Below, one piece after another: positions 24,256-34,600 of a stretch of DNA of 64,000 bases. The position numbers and the translations under genes were made by a program. Each line of letters begins with the position of its first letter. Position 1 is the stretch's first letter. The notes under the pieces were generated by a model that saw only the letters and a list, made by a program, of their open reading frames with translations, was not told the DNA's origin and did not search any database. Source of the stretch: Bacteroidia bacterium (GTDB lineage: Bacteria > Bacteroidota > Bacteroidia > B-17B0 > Aurantibacillaceae); assembly GCA_022841465.1 (NCBI GenBank), contig JALHRL010000001.1, positions 1-64,000 on the forward strand, written 5' to 3'.

Positions 24256-26214
24256 ATGATGAACATTGTAGAAGGTCCGGGCTTTATTCCCGGAGAATTG
24301 CTGGCGAAAATAAACTCGCCGGCGGAGCTTAAAAAATTAGATAAAGCGCAATTGCAACAGGTTTGCGATGAGCTAAGGCAATACATTATTGATTTAGTTT
24401 CGGTTAAAGGCGGGCACTTTGGCGCATCGTTAGGTGTGGTTGAATTAACCGTTGCGCTCCATTATATTTTTAATACTCCATACGATCAGTTGGTGTGGGA
24501 TGTGGGCCACCAGGCGTACGGACACAAAATACTTACAGGCCGCAGAGATGTTTTTCATACCAATAGAAAATACAAAGGTATTAGCGGTTTCCCTAAACGT
24601 TCAGAAAGCGAGTACGATACTTTTGGTGTAGGGCACTCTTCTACCAGCATTGGCGCCGCTTTAGGAATGGCGGTTGCCAGCAGATATCAGGGAATTAAAG
24701 ATAAACAACACATTGCCGTAATTGGCGATGGATCTATGACAGCGGGTATGGCTTTTGAAGCACTAAACCACGCAGGTGTTGAAAACGCTAATTTATTAGT
24801 GGTGCTGAATGATAATTGCATGGCTATTGACCCGAATGTAGGTGCATTGAAAGAATACCTAACCGACATTACTACTTCGCACACTTACAACAAAGCAAAA
24901 GACATGGTGTGGGATTTACTTGGTAAAATAAGCAAGTTTGGTCCCAACGCTCAAGAGATTGCCTCTAAAATTGAAAACGCAGTAAAAACATCTCTACTAA
25001 AACAAAGTAATTTATTTGAATCACTTAAGTTCAGATATTTTGGTCCGGTTGATGGGCACGATGTTGCGCGTTTAGCAAGCATTTTAAACGACATTAAAGA
25101 TATTCCCGGCCCAAAAATTTTACACGTACTTACCAAAAAAGGAAAAGGATATAAGTTTGCAGAAGAAGGAAACGAAACGGTTTGGCACGCACCCGGAGTG
25201 TTTAATAAAGACACCGGTGAAATAATTAAAGTTGTTCCTAAAAACCCGCAACCACCAAAATACCAAGATGTATTTGGGCATACTATTGTGGAGCTTGCAG
25301 AAAAAAACCCAAAAATAATGGGCATTACTCCGGCAATGCCAAGCGGTTCATCATTAAACATTATGATGAAAGCCATGCCCGATAGAGCAATTGATGTGGG
25401 TATTGCAGAACAACACGCTGTAACTTTTAGTGCAGGTTTAGCAACACAGGGCTTGGTTCCTTTTTGTAATATTTACTCATCGTTTATGCAACGCGCATAC
25501 GACCAAGTGGTACACGATGTGGCCTTGCAAAAATTAAAAGTTATTTTTTGTTTGGATAGAGGAGGATTGGCAGGAGCAGACGGACCAACACATCACGGTG
25601 CGTACGATATTGCTTATTTCCGATGCATACCCAACATGATTGTGAGTGCGCCCATGAACGAAGAAGAGTTGCGTAATTTAATGTATACAGCTCAATTAGA
25701 AGAAACACCCGGAAGTTTCAGTATACGTTACCCAAGAGGAAATGGTGTAATGGTAGATTGGAAAACGCCTTTTAAGAAAATTGAAATTGGTAAAGGAAGA
25801 AAAGTAAAAGAAGGGAAGGATATTGCTATACTTTCTATCGGCCATCCGGGAAATTTAGTTACAGAAGCAATTAAATTATTAGACGAAGAAAATATTTCTG
25901 TAGCGCATTACGATATGCGTTTTGCAAAACCTATAGATGAACAATTGTTGCACGAAGTTTTTGCCAAACATAAAAAAGTAATTACGGTGGAAGATGGTTG
26001 TATTGTTGGCGGTATGGGCAGTGCTGTGTTAGAGTTTATGGCCGATAATAATTATGCTGCACAAGTAAAACGTTTAGGAATTCCCGATAAATTTATTGAG
26101 CACGGTGAACAACCGGAGCTGTATGAAGAATGTGGTTTTTCGCCAAAGCAAATTGCAAAAACAGCTGTTGAAATTTTGAAGCCCTTTATTAAGGAGAAGC
26201 AAACAGCGGTCTGA
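24256..26214 (+). CDS. dxs: 1-deoxy-D-xylulose-5-phosphate synthase
   Basis: A 652-residue thiamine-diphosphate enzyme that condenses pyruvate and glyceraldehyde-3-phosphate in the first step of the MEP isoprenoid pathway. The blocks VWDVGHQAYGHKILTGRR and GVGHSSTSIGAALGMA are clear, and the ThDP motif GDGSMTAGMAFEALNHAG is at about 157-174. The transketolase central domain has IDVGIAEQHAVTFSAGLA and the C-terminal domain ends in HGEQPELYEECGF. Length is slightly above the usual 620-640. Two adjacent ATG codons make the exact start uncertain by one residue. Confidence 0.96.
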   Translation: MMNIVEGPGFIPGELLAKINSPAELKKLDKAQLQQVCDELRQYIIDLVSVKGGHFGASLGVVELTVALHYIFNTPYDQLVWDVGHQAYGHKILTGRRDVFHTNRKYKGISGFPKRSESEYDTFGVGHSSTSIGAALGMAVASRYQGIKDKQHIAVIGDGSMTAGMAFEALNHAGVENANLLVVLNDNCMAIDPNVGALKEYLTDITTSHTYNKAKDMVWDLLGKISKFGPNAQEIASKIENAVKTSLLKQSNLFESLKFRYFGPVDGHDVARLASILNDIKDIPGPKILHVLTKKGKGYKFAEEGNETVWHAPGVFNKDTGEIIKVVPKNPQPPKYQDVFGHTIVELAEKNPKIMGITPAMPSGSSLNIMMKAMPDRAIDVGIAEQHAVTFSAGLATQGLVPFCNIYSSFMQRAYDQVVHDVALQKLKVIFCLDRGGLAGADGPTHHGAYDIAYFRCIPNMIVSAPMNEEELRNLMYTAQLEETPGSFSIRYPRGNGVMVDWKTPFKKIEIGKGRKVKEGKDIAILSIGHPGNLVTEAIKLLDEENISVAHYDMRFAKPIDEQLLHEVFAKHKKVITVEDGCIVGGMGSAVLEFMADNNYAAQVKRLGIPDKFIEHGEQPELYEECGFSPKQIAKTAVEILKPFIKEKQTAV

Positions 26215-26315
26215 TAAACCATTAAATCCCGTTTAATTTATTTTTTGCTTAAGCGAAATTATTTCCCTCCGCTCCTGCGCGAATCCTTTCGCGTGGTTTA
26301 AATGATATTGATATT

Positions 26316-26345
26316 TTGATTAAAAACCATTTAACCTTATATTTG
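26316..26345 (+). promoter_or_regulatory. Strong TTG-N19-TATATTTG promoter, paaA
   Basis: TTG at 26316-26318 and TATATTTG at 26338-26345 are separated by 19 bases, a close fit to the Bacteroidota -33/-7 consensus. The ATG of paaA is 25 bases downstream. Confidence 0.65.
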
Positions 26346-26369
26346 TTGTACAAGAAAAAAGAGCTAAAA

Positions 26370-27305
26370 ATGGAAACAAATTTTGAAGCACGTTTTGAAG
26401 AGAAGTTGGCAAAAAACGATGTAATTGAGCCGAAAGATTGGATGCCGGAAAATTACCGCAAACACTTAATTCGTCAAATTTCACAACACGCCCATAGCGA
26501 GGTGGTAGGCATGCTTCCAGAAGGAAACTGGATTACCCGCGCCCCAAGCTTACGCGCAAAATTGGTTTTATTAGCCAAGGTGCAAGACGAAGGCGGTCAT
26601 GGATTATATCTATATACGGCAGCAGAATCATTAGGTATTAGCAGAGATGAATTATTAGACGCTCTGCACACAGGCAAAGCAAAATATTCTTCAATTTTTA
26701 ATTACCCTACTTTAACCTGGGCCGATATTGGCGCTATTGGCTGGTTAGTGGATGGTGCTGCTATTATGAATCAAGTAATGTTGCAACGGACCTCTTACGG
26801 CCCTTATGCGCGCGCCATGGTAAGAATTTGTAAGGAAGAAAGCTTTCATCAACGCCAAGGTTATGAAGTAATGACTAAACTGGCATTCGGCACCCCTGAA
26901 CAAAAAGAAATGGCACAAGATGCATTAAACCGTTGGTGGTTTCCAACATTAATGATGTTTGGTCCACCTGATGCTGAAAGTCCGAATAGCGATAACGCAA
27001 TTAAATGGCGTATTAAACGCGAATCAAACGATCAACTTCGTCAGCGTTTTGTAAACCAAACTGTTTCTCAAGCAGAATACTTAGGATTAACAGTACCCGA
27101 TAAAAATTTAAAATGGAACGAAGCAAAACAAGGCTACGATTTTAGTGAACCAAATTGGGCAGAATTTAAAGCGGTTATACATGGGAACGGGCCTTGTAAT
27201 AAAGATAGATTAGAGGCAAGAAACAAAGCACATAACGAAGGAGAGTGGGTGAGAGCAGCAGCAGCAGCCTACGCACAAAAAATAAACGAATCAATAGCAG
27301 CATAA
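26370..27305 (+). CDS. paaA: Phenylacetyl-CoA epoxidase subunit PaaA
   Basis: The 311-residue catalytic subunit of the di-iron ring-1,2-epoxidase that turns phenylacetyl-CoA into its epoxide. The ATG at 26370 starts METNFEARF; an upstream in-frame start would precede the promoter. Di-iron ligand blocks are visible: [13 protein letters not shown] and [31 protein letters not shown] and the [14 protein letters not shown] block are typical. paaB follows 15 bases after. paaC is not next to it but 10 kb away; paaD and paaE are not in the window. Confidence 0.95.
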   Translation: METNFEARFEEKLAKNDVIEPKDWMPENYRKHLIRQISQHAHSEVVGMLPEGNWITRAPSLRAKLVLLAKVQDEGGHGLYLYTAAESLGISRDELLDALHTGKAKYSSIFNYPTLTWADIGAIGWLVDGAAIMNQVMLQRTSYGPYARAMVRICKEESFHQRQGYEVMTKLAFGTPEQKEMAQDALNRWWFPTLMMFGPPDAESPNSDNAIKWRIKRESNDQLRQRFVNQTVSQAEYLGLTVPDKNLKWNEAKQGYDFSEPNWAEFKAVIHGNGPCNKDRLEARNKAHNEGEWVRAAAAAYAQKINESIAA

Positions 27306-27319
27306 ATAGAAATAAAAGT

Positions 27320-27607
27320 ATGGCAGACAGTCAAGGACCATTATGGGAAGTATTTGTACAAAAAAAAGCAGGACAACCTTTTGTGCATTGTGGAAATTTA
27401 CACGCATTTGATAAAGAAATGGCATTGCAAAACGCACGCGATTTATACACGCGCCGTGGTGAAGGTATGGCTTTGTGGGTAGTGCTTTCAAGCAACATAG
27501 TATCAAGCAGCCCCGAAGACATGGGAAGTTTTTTTGAACCAAGTAACGATAAAATTTATCGTCACCCCACCTTCTACCAAATTCCTGACGGAATAAAACA
27601 CATGTAA
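27320..27607 (+). CDS. paaB: Phenylacetyl-CoA epoxidase subunit PaaB
   Basis: A 95-residue small structural subunit of the epoxidase. MADSQGPLWEVFVQKKAG and the VHCGNLHAFDKEMALQNARDLYTRRGEG block are the family core. The ATG at 27320 is 15 bases after paaA; a longer in-frame reading overlapping paaA is a shadow. A hairpin starts 3 bases after the stop, so transcription may end here rather than continue to further paa genes. Confidence 0.93.
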   Translation: MADSQGPLWEVFVQKKAGQPFVHCGNLHAFDKEMALQNARDLYTRRGEGMALWVVLSSNIVSSSPEDMGSFFEPSNDKIYRHPTFYQIPDGIKHM

Positions 27608-27953
27608 TTTTTCAAAAAGTTTTTTAGGACGCTTTATAGCACGTTTAAAAAACTACTTTTTGAAACACAACTAACTTGGCAGCGCTCAAGAATTTCCTCA
27701 AAGCTTTTCTTTTTAAGGAGAATGTGCGATAACAAAAAAATTTATCGAAAATCGATGATAAGTAGTAAAAACATTACAAGTATTTTCATTGAGAATTTAA
27801 CGCAATGTTGCGCCCGTGATTGAACCCTTCGACAAGCTAAGGATAAGCTGTAAGCCACCACAGATTTAGCGCATAAGCAAAAGACTACGGAGCTTGCAGT
27901 GAAAGCGCGAGAGGCGCCTACATAATAAAATAATCTTTTTGAATGGAGACTAA
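27608..27953. other. Intergenic junction after paaB
   Basis: A 346-base gap with no supported gene. It holds a long A/T-rich hairpin at 27610-27665, an unlikely 33-codon open frame at 27722-27823, and a G+C-richer tail at about 27820-27925 (CTTCGACAAGCT, CGCGAGAGGCGCC) that looks like a dispersed intergenic repeat. It forms the left edge of the surface-gene island that separates paaAB from paaC. Confidence 0.5.
27610..27665 (+). terminator. Possible terminator hairpin after paaB
   Basis: TTTCAAAAAG (27610-27619) pairs with CTTTTTGAAA (27656-27665), and inner TTTTTTA pairs with TAAAAAA. It lacks a T-run after the 3' arm, so it may be a weak terminator or an mRNA 3' stabiliser. Confidence 0.4.
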
Positions 27954-29396
27954 TTAATTTCTTACACTAACCCCGTAAGGATCTACCGATAATTCTACTC
28001 TTCTGGTAAGAACAGTAAACGAAATTAAATCAATAAAATTTAAAAACCCGTTTCGCCCGCCACAAGCAGAAGAATGATGTGGAGCGGGCCCATCGCTGTA
28101 AATGTTTCGGTTGGCAACGTATAGTATATTTTTACTTTCATCAACACCTATGCCGTGTGGCATATAACCCACTGCCACTTTTTTGTATTGGTAGTTAGTT
28201 AAATCAATTTCAGTAACACTTCCTTTTGTTCCAACCACACTAATTGAATCGTAAGGAGAAGAAACATACAATTTATTTAAGCCGATAGAAACCGCCATTT
28301 CTTGCGGGTAATATCCTGTAGAAATAATTTGTGTTATTTGTTTGGTGGCAATGTTGTAAACACGCACATCATTTGTTTTTTGGCATGTAATGTAAAACGA
28401 TTGCTTATCAGGAGACAGCATAATTTCATGAGCATCTAGTTTACTGATAGATGATGGCGGAAATCCGGGGTCGATACTAATTTGATCCATGCCTGAAAAA
28501 GCCGTATCAATTTTAAAAATAAAATTTCCGGTTTGAGCTGTTACATAAATGGTATCGTTAGTAGCATTAAGTGCAATCCCATGCGGAAAGTTAAAACCGG
28601 GAACACTGTATTTTAATTGCATTTTTTCTAAATCAACAGAAGAAACATAACCGTTGCTGGTCCATGCTACGCAATACGCACGTTTTCCATCATCAGAAAC
28701 AATTACTGTATTCCAATCTAAGCTGGGCCCCAATGTGCATTCGCCAACGAACGAATCATCACTACACCTAAACTTTTGAATTAAACTGTTTGCTAAAAAA
28801 ACAACATACCAATATTTTCCGTCAGGCGAAACTTTTACCATGTGAGGCACTTCAATAATATTGGCTTTGTTTCCAACGGTAATGTATCTAATGGGCAGTT
28901 GCGTTTCGCTATCCATAACGGTAACCACATCGCAGCCTTGGTTAACTACATATATTTTTTTTCTATTAGGGTTATTGGCCCATTTAATTTCACCATTAAT
29001 ATTTGGCGCACCACTGTTAATCCAGTTATTAATAGTAATAACTTCTTCTCGTGTAAGTTTATCTCTGTTTATTGGCATTATAGGCTCACCAACAATTCCC
29101 AAATCGCTATATGAATTAATAAAATAACATAAAGGAGAAAAATCACTTCTATAAGGAATAACAGAAGCACCCGAATTACCGCCTTTAAACATGCTTTCCC
29201 ATGTGGTAAGATTTAAACCCGATGCGGCTTGATAGCTAAGATCGTTATGGCAGCCTTCTGTTGCACATTTTAATGAAATAATTTTCCCCACTTCATTGGG
29301 GTAATCGCCAAAATTAGCAAGGCCTTTGTCTTTTTTGCAAGAGAAAAAAAACGCAATAAACAAAACACAAGCTGATATAGAAATTAAAACCCTCAC
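27954..29396 (-). CDS. YVTN beta-propeller lipoprotein with cytochrome-like head
   Basis: A 480-residue lipoprotein. The signal sequence ends in the lipobox FFSC with Cys20, followed by KKDKG. Residues about 28-135 resemble a c-type-cytochrome-like domain: CATEGCHN has a CxxxxCH arrangement, not the classic CxxCH, and LTREEVITINNWINSGAPN is the typical C-terminal helix. Residues about 150-480 form a YVTN/YncE-type propeller: KIYVVNQGCDVVTVMD, YVTAQTGNFIFKID, KLYVSSPYDSISVV and ILYVANRNIY. The start is a GTG inside the stop of the upstream gene (GTGA overlap). The role may be extracellular redox or ligand binding. Confidence 0.82.
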   Translation of the reverse strand: MRVLISISACVLFIAFFFSCKKDKGLANFGDYPNEVGKIISLKCATEGCHNDLSYQAASGLNLTTWESMFKGGNSGASVIPYRSDFSPLCYFINSYSDLGIVGEPIMPINRDKLTREEVITINNWINSGAPNINGEIKWANNPNRKKIYVVNQGCDVVTVMDSETQLPIRYITVGNKANIIEVPHMVKVSPDGKYWYVVFLANSLIQKFRCSDDSFVGECTLGPSLDWNTVIVSDDGKRAYCVAWTSNGYVSSVDLEKMQLKYSVPGFNFPHGIALNATNDTIYVTAQTGNFIFKIDTAFSGMDQISIDPGFPPSSISKLDAHEIMLSPDKQSFYITCQKTNDVRVYNIATKQITQIISTGYYPQEMAVSIGLNKLYVSSPYDSISVVGTKGSVTEIDLTNYQYKKVAVGYMPHGIGVDESKNILYVANRNIYSDGPAPHHSSACGGRNGFLNFIDLISFTVLTRRVELSVDPYGVSVRN

Positions 29397-31612
29397 TTTA
29401 TAATTATAACCTTTTTGTTTTCTATTTGTTTAACGCTACTCTCCAAAACAGTTTCAATCAGTAATTGGTAAACACCTTCGTTTAAGTTTTCTACATTTAC
29501 AGAAAACAAATTTGATACATCATTACTTGTTTTAACTAATTGCCCCAAACTATTGTAAAGATAAGCATTAACCCTTTTTGTTTTTAAAGAATTAAGCTTA
29601 ACAATAAAATGATTTTTGGCAGGATTAGGATAAATAATAAAGGATTCAGAAACAAGCGCTTGGCTTTCATTTATTCCAACGGGCACTTTTGAATTGTAAA
29701 AATGCAAACCGCCGGCGTGGTTGCCCACAAACAAATCGCGTTTACCATCGCCGTTCACATCAATATATTGCAATGCACTTCTTGGCCCATCGTTTATGTT
29801 GTTTACAACAGAGTCTAATAAATTAAAGTTTCCGCTTAAATTCCCATCAATATTATCGTAGTAATAAATTTTTCCGCTAATTGAACCGCAAAGCAGTTTA
29901 TAACTACCTCCATCATCAAATAAAAAAGGCGCACAACTGCCATCGGTACTATATAATGATGGAGGCCCTTTAACATTAACACCTCCAAAAGAGGTTGTAA
30001 TTAAAGAAAAGCTTGGGGTTGTAGCTGTTCCCGTGTTTTTATAAAAAGCTAAGCGGCCATTGCGTAAACCAATTAGTAAATCCATTAAATTATCTTTATC
30101 CACATCAATCAACTGTACATAAGGCGCACCTTGTGTTGTTGTAATTCCAAAAGGGTGGTGTTTGAATACAGTAAAATTAAATGCGTTTCCTGCACCTGCA
30201 GTGTTTTCTATCCAGTGAATTTTCCCATAGAAGTCGCTTAATATTAAATCGATATCGCTATCACCATCAATATCGCCAAAGCTTGGCACAAGCCCCACCA
30301 AATTATTTGTAGCTGCAAAAGTTGAAATGTTTGCGTAATCGCGCGTAATTAGCGAATAGCTGGGCTGTGTTAGCGAACCAATGTTTTTATAGAATGCAAG
30401 TTGCGATTTTAAAACACCATTTTGGTAATAACCCATGTTTCCTACAATTAAATCTAACAAGCCATCTGCATCTACATCTACTAAAACAGGGTAAGCGCCT
30501 TCGCCGTGCTCTAACATTTCATCTTGTAAAAAATTATTTTTAGAGAATTGAAAATTTACAGTGTTTGTACTGCTTGTGTTTTCATAAAGCCAAACACTGG
30601 TATAGTTTTCGCTGTTTATAGAATTGGGAGCAACAATTAAATCTTTTTTTGAATCGTTGTTTATATCAATATAGTGGCCGCATGGAAAATTGTTTAAGCT
30701 TACTATTGTTGTTGAGGCTTTATTGGGATAGTTAGGGTAAAGAATGGTAGTATCGCCCATGTGCGCTAAAGTATTAGTGCCTGTGTTTTCCAGATACAAT
30801 AATTTATTGCAGGCAACATCTCCTAAAAGCAAATCTTTATCGCCGTCGTTATTTCTATCAAAACACGTTAAGCAAGAGCCGGAGTGCAAGCTGTTATCAT
30901 TTAATTTAAATTGATTTAACATAACCGCACAATTGCTTTCGCTAAAATTACCCCAGGTGTTTTCGTTTAATTCAAACACTAAACTATCTGCATGATTGTA
31001 TAATTCTTTGCTGAGGTTTTTGTGATATTCTAATTGAAAGCCACCCGCACTAAAGGTTAAAACATCCATATCGCCATCGTTATCAATATCTGAAAAACCG
31101 GGCAATGAAATAGCGGCCGAATAAATGGCTGCGTAATTTGGTGTTGCGCTTGGAGTGGTGTTAGAAATTAAAATAGATTTTTCTAAGGTAAAGGATAGGG
31201 TAGAAACACTGCTGTTTTTAAAAACTTTTATTCCGCCAATGGTGTAGGTAAACAAATCTTTTTTACCATCGTTGTTGTAATCATAAAAATAAGCCCATTG
31301 TGTAACTGTAGGAAAAAGGGAGTTGTACTTATTGCTGTAACTGTATTTTGTTTCTCCATTACCGCCCTCGTTTATAAAACACCTAAAAATGCCATAAGAA
31401 AAATTGTTTACTTTATCAAAAGCAATTAAATCATTTTTGCCATCGTTGTTTATATCCAGCTCAGAAAAAAGGCAGGAGTTTAAACCTCCTGCCCAAGCTA
31501 GTTTTAAAGACTTATTATTTTCAATTACTTGAATGGTATCAAAACCAATCGGAAGTTGTGCAACTAACGAATTAAAAATTAACACAAAAAGAATTGCAGT
31601 ACATTTTCTCAT
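29393..31612 (-). CDS. FG-GAP/VCBS-repeat T9SS protein
   Basis: A 739-residue exported protein with the signal peptide MRKCTAILFVLIFNSLVAQ. Residues about 35-640 carry many VCBS/FG-GAP calcium-loop repeats of the type D-x-N-x-D-x-x-x-D: DINNDGKNDLIAFD, DIDNDGDMDVLTFS, DVDADGLLDLIVGN, DIDGDSDIDLILSD and DVNGDGKRDLFVGN. These usually fold as a seven-bladed propeller. The C-terminus from YPNPAKNHFIVKL to KKVIIIK is a type A T9SS sorting domain. It is the middle gene of a three-gene minus-strand unit, 22 bases after the type B protein and overlapping the next gene by 4 bases. Confidence 0.88.
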   Translation of the reverse strand: MRKCTAILFVLIFNSLVAQLPIGFDTIQVIENNKSLKLAWAGGLNSCLFSELDINNDGKNDLIAFDKVNNFSYGIFRCFINEGGNGETKYSYSNKYNSLFPTVTQWAYFYDYNNDGKKDLFTYTIGGIKVFKNSSVSTLSFTLEKSILISNTTPSATPNYAAIYSAAISLPGFSDIDNDGDMDVLTFSAGGFQLEYHKNLSKELYNHADSLVFELNENTWGNFSESNCAVMLNQFKLNDNSLHSGSCLTCFDRNNDGDKDLLLGDVACNKLLYLENTGTNTLAHMGDTTILYPNYPNKASTTIVSLNNFPCGHYIDINNDSKKDLIVAPNSINSENYTSVWLYENTSSTNTVNFQFSKNNFLQDEMLEHGEGAYPVLVDVDADGLLDLIVGNMGYYQNGVLKSQLAFYKNIGSLTQPSYSLITRDYANISTFAATNNLVGLVPSFGDIDGDSDIDLILSDFYGKIHWIENTAGAGNAFNFTVFKHHPFGITTTQGAPYVQLIDVDKDNLMDLLIGLRNGRLAFYKNTGTATTPSFSLITTSFGGVNVKGPPSLYSTDGSCAPFLFDDGGSYKLLCGSISGKIYYYDNIDGNLSGNFNLLDSVVNNINDGPRSALQYIDVNGDGKRDLFVGNHAGGLHFYNSKVPVGINESQALVSESFIIYPNPAKNHFIVKLNSLKTKRVNAYLYNSLGQLVKTSNDVSNLFSVNVENLNEGVYQLLIETVLESSVKQIENKKVIIIK

Positions 31613-31634
31613 TTAGCACACAGAACACAAGCAT

Positions 31635-34600
31635 TTATTTTAATAAAGTTACATGCCCTTTGTGGGTGTGTTTTTTTCCACTAAGAGAAGTAAAGGTAAT
31701 TAAATATGCATATACATCGTTTTTACAAAGCGCTCCTTTAAATGTTCCGTTCCAGCCCCTTTCATTATCGCCAGTTGTATGTAGCAATTCACCCCACCTA
31801 TCAAAAATATTAATGGTTATATCAGATATGCCTGTTCCATAAACTTTAAACACATCATTTAATCCATCTTCATTTGGCGTAAACACATTAGGAATATAAA
31901 CATTGTAATCGTGTGTTACTTCTATACAAACATCATCATAGGCTTTGCATCCAAATTCATTAATGGCTTGCGCTAAATAACAACTGTTTGCTTTTGGCAT
32001 TATTTGTGTAAGCGGACAAGAAGTACACAAAATACCTTCGCCACCAACCCACGTAATGGTACCTGTTCCTTTGGCCTCAATGTGCATTGCTTCATCTGAA
32101 TTATAGGTTGCATTAACTCCCGCCTGTATTGTAGGGGTAGGATTTACTTTAATGTAAACCGTAGCCTTTGCGCCGCAAAAACCAAAGTTAGAAACATCAA
32201 CAGTATACGTTGTAGAAACACTTGGGCTTGCAACGGGGTTAGGCAAAGTATTATCGTTTAACCCTTCTTTTGGTAACCATAAATAAGTATTACTTCCATC
32301 GGCAGTTAAGTTAACCGATTGTCCTAAGCAAATGGTAGCACTATTACTAATACTTGCAGTAACCTGAGGGACCACTTCCAACAAAATTTCTTTAGTCATA
32401 CTACACGTTAATGTTCCCGAAGAGTTAAATCCTACTATAGTATAGTTTGTAGAAACGCTTGGTGAGGCTATTGCAAATGGACTAGTTGTTGTATTTAAAC
32501 TATTTCCTGGTGACATCAAATAATTAGTTGCTCCCGATGCAAATATACTTGAACTTGTTCCTTGGCAAATTTTATTAGGATTAATACTAATTTCTAAAAT
32601 AGGCTTTGGAACGACATTAATTGTTACAATTAAAGACGAAGTACAAATTCCATTGTTGCCAATTAAAGTATAATTGGTTGAAATTGGAGGCGAGGCAGAA
32701 ACAAAGTTAGAATTTGCGCTGCTTAAAGTATTTGATGGGCTCCAAGTATAGTTACTTGCGCCATTGGCATTTATATTAGAGCTTTCCCCTGAACAAATAG
32801 TTGTTTTATCGGCAATTGCAATAAGTGTAGGCAAAGGAATAACCGTTACAATTTGCACCGCAGTAGACGTACAGGTGTTAGCTTCCCCAATTAAAAAATA
32901 AGAAGTGGTAAGCATTGGGGTAATGTTAAGCGCTACGCTTGTTGCAGATCCTTGACCAACACTTGGAACCCAAGTATAATTAGTTGCACCATTTGCGTTT
33001 AAAATAGCGGAAGTGCCCGCACAGATTGGCGGGATAAAAGGAGTAATGCTTACCGTTGGATTTGGAACTACCGAAATATTAGCAAAATCTGTTGCACTAT
33101 TACACCCTAAACTTGTACCAATTACACTATACATGGTTGTTACTGTTGGGTTTCCAATTATTGGCGAACCAAAGGAAGAGCTAAGGCCATGTGACGGACT
33201 CCAAGTAAAACTTGTAGCGCCTGAAGCAGTAATGGTTGCGCCAGCTCCTGCACACATACTTGCAGAAGTTGTACTAATTGTTGGATTAGGTATTACATTT
33301 AAATTAAAGGTTGCTGAATTAGAACAAGTGCCCGATGTTCCAACAACACTTATTGTACCCACAGACATAATATCTGTTAAAGGTGGGGTAACAACTATAT
33401 TATTGGAGTTTAAGTTAGGAGCCGAATAACCCGCAGGTAAAGTCCATACAAAATTAGCAGCACCACCCGCGCCTAAAGCAACAGTATTGGTAGAACCATT
33501 TAATCCTTGAGAACAAACAGTGTTATTGCCAACAACAGTAATGGTGGGTAGAGGAGTTATTTGCACGTTGGCAAATGCTGTTTGAATACAGCCCGCAGTA
33601 CTGGTTGCTACTACTGTATACTGCCCACTCATATTTGCTTGCGCATTTAATATTACTGGGTCTTGCAAAGTAGAATTAAAACCTAAGGGACCACTCCAAG
33701 CGAATGTGGCGCCCGGAACTGAAGTGGCGGTTAACGAAAGATTTTCTGCAACGCAAATACTTACATTACTTGTGTTTAAATTAGGTGTTGGATGTACAGT
33801 AACATCTGCAACAGCCGAACTGGTGCAACCCAAGGCACTTCCGGTAACCGTATAAGAAGTATTTACTGCTGGTAAAACGGATGCAGAAGTTGGACTAATT
33901 ATATTTGCGCCGGCAGACCAAGTGTAATTACCGGCACCGTTTGCAGTTAAAGTGGCGCTAAAACCCTGACAAATTTCAGGAGAATTAACGGTTATGGTAG
34001 GTATAGGATTAACAGAAATACAAACCGTGTTAGACGAAAGGGTGTTAGGACAACCAACTACAGAAGCGTGGTAACATGCCGTAGTAGCCAATGTAGGCGT
34101 TATGGTAGTTAAAGTGTTAGCGCCAACCACAGGTGCCCATGGGCCGTTAGCCGTAGTTGAGGAATACCATTGAAGGTTTCCTGAGAATGTATTAATAGCA
34201 ACCGTTGCGGTTTCGCCATAACAAACACTTAGAGGAGCTGTAACCGTGCCAACTACTGGTGCCACAGTAATTACATTTACAGCCACCGTTGTGCTTGCAG
34301 TCCAGCAGCTGGTAGTACCACCCGATGTACGAACAGTATAAGTTGTAGATACGTTTGGAGAGGCAATTGGGTTTGGGCAATTAACACAACTTAATCCTGT
34401 TGCAGGGCTCCAAGTATAAGTTACCGGGCCACCACCACACGTATTACTTACTGTTGCAGTTAATTGTTGCGTTTGTGGTGGACAAATATTTACGGGATTT
34501 GGCGCTACGGTAACAATTGGCTGAACAAAATTACCAGCTGTTGTAAAGGTAACCGCGGCAGTCCACCCGCTAAATTGGTTAAACGGGCCATAACCTTCTC

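Noticed and set aside
27722-27823. A 33-codon open frame after AAGGAG
   Set aside because: The Shine-Dalgarno-like AAGGAG is only 1 base from the ATG, too close to work, and the peptide has no recognisable feature. It lies in a repeat-like gap.
33013-33429. A 138-codon plus-strand open frame
   Set aside because: Shadow of the repeat array of the type B T9SS protein; its regularity comes from the Ig-like repeats on the other strand.
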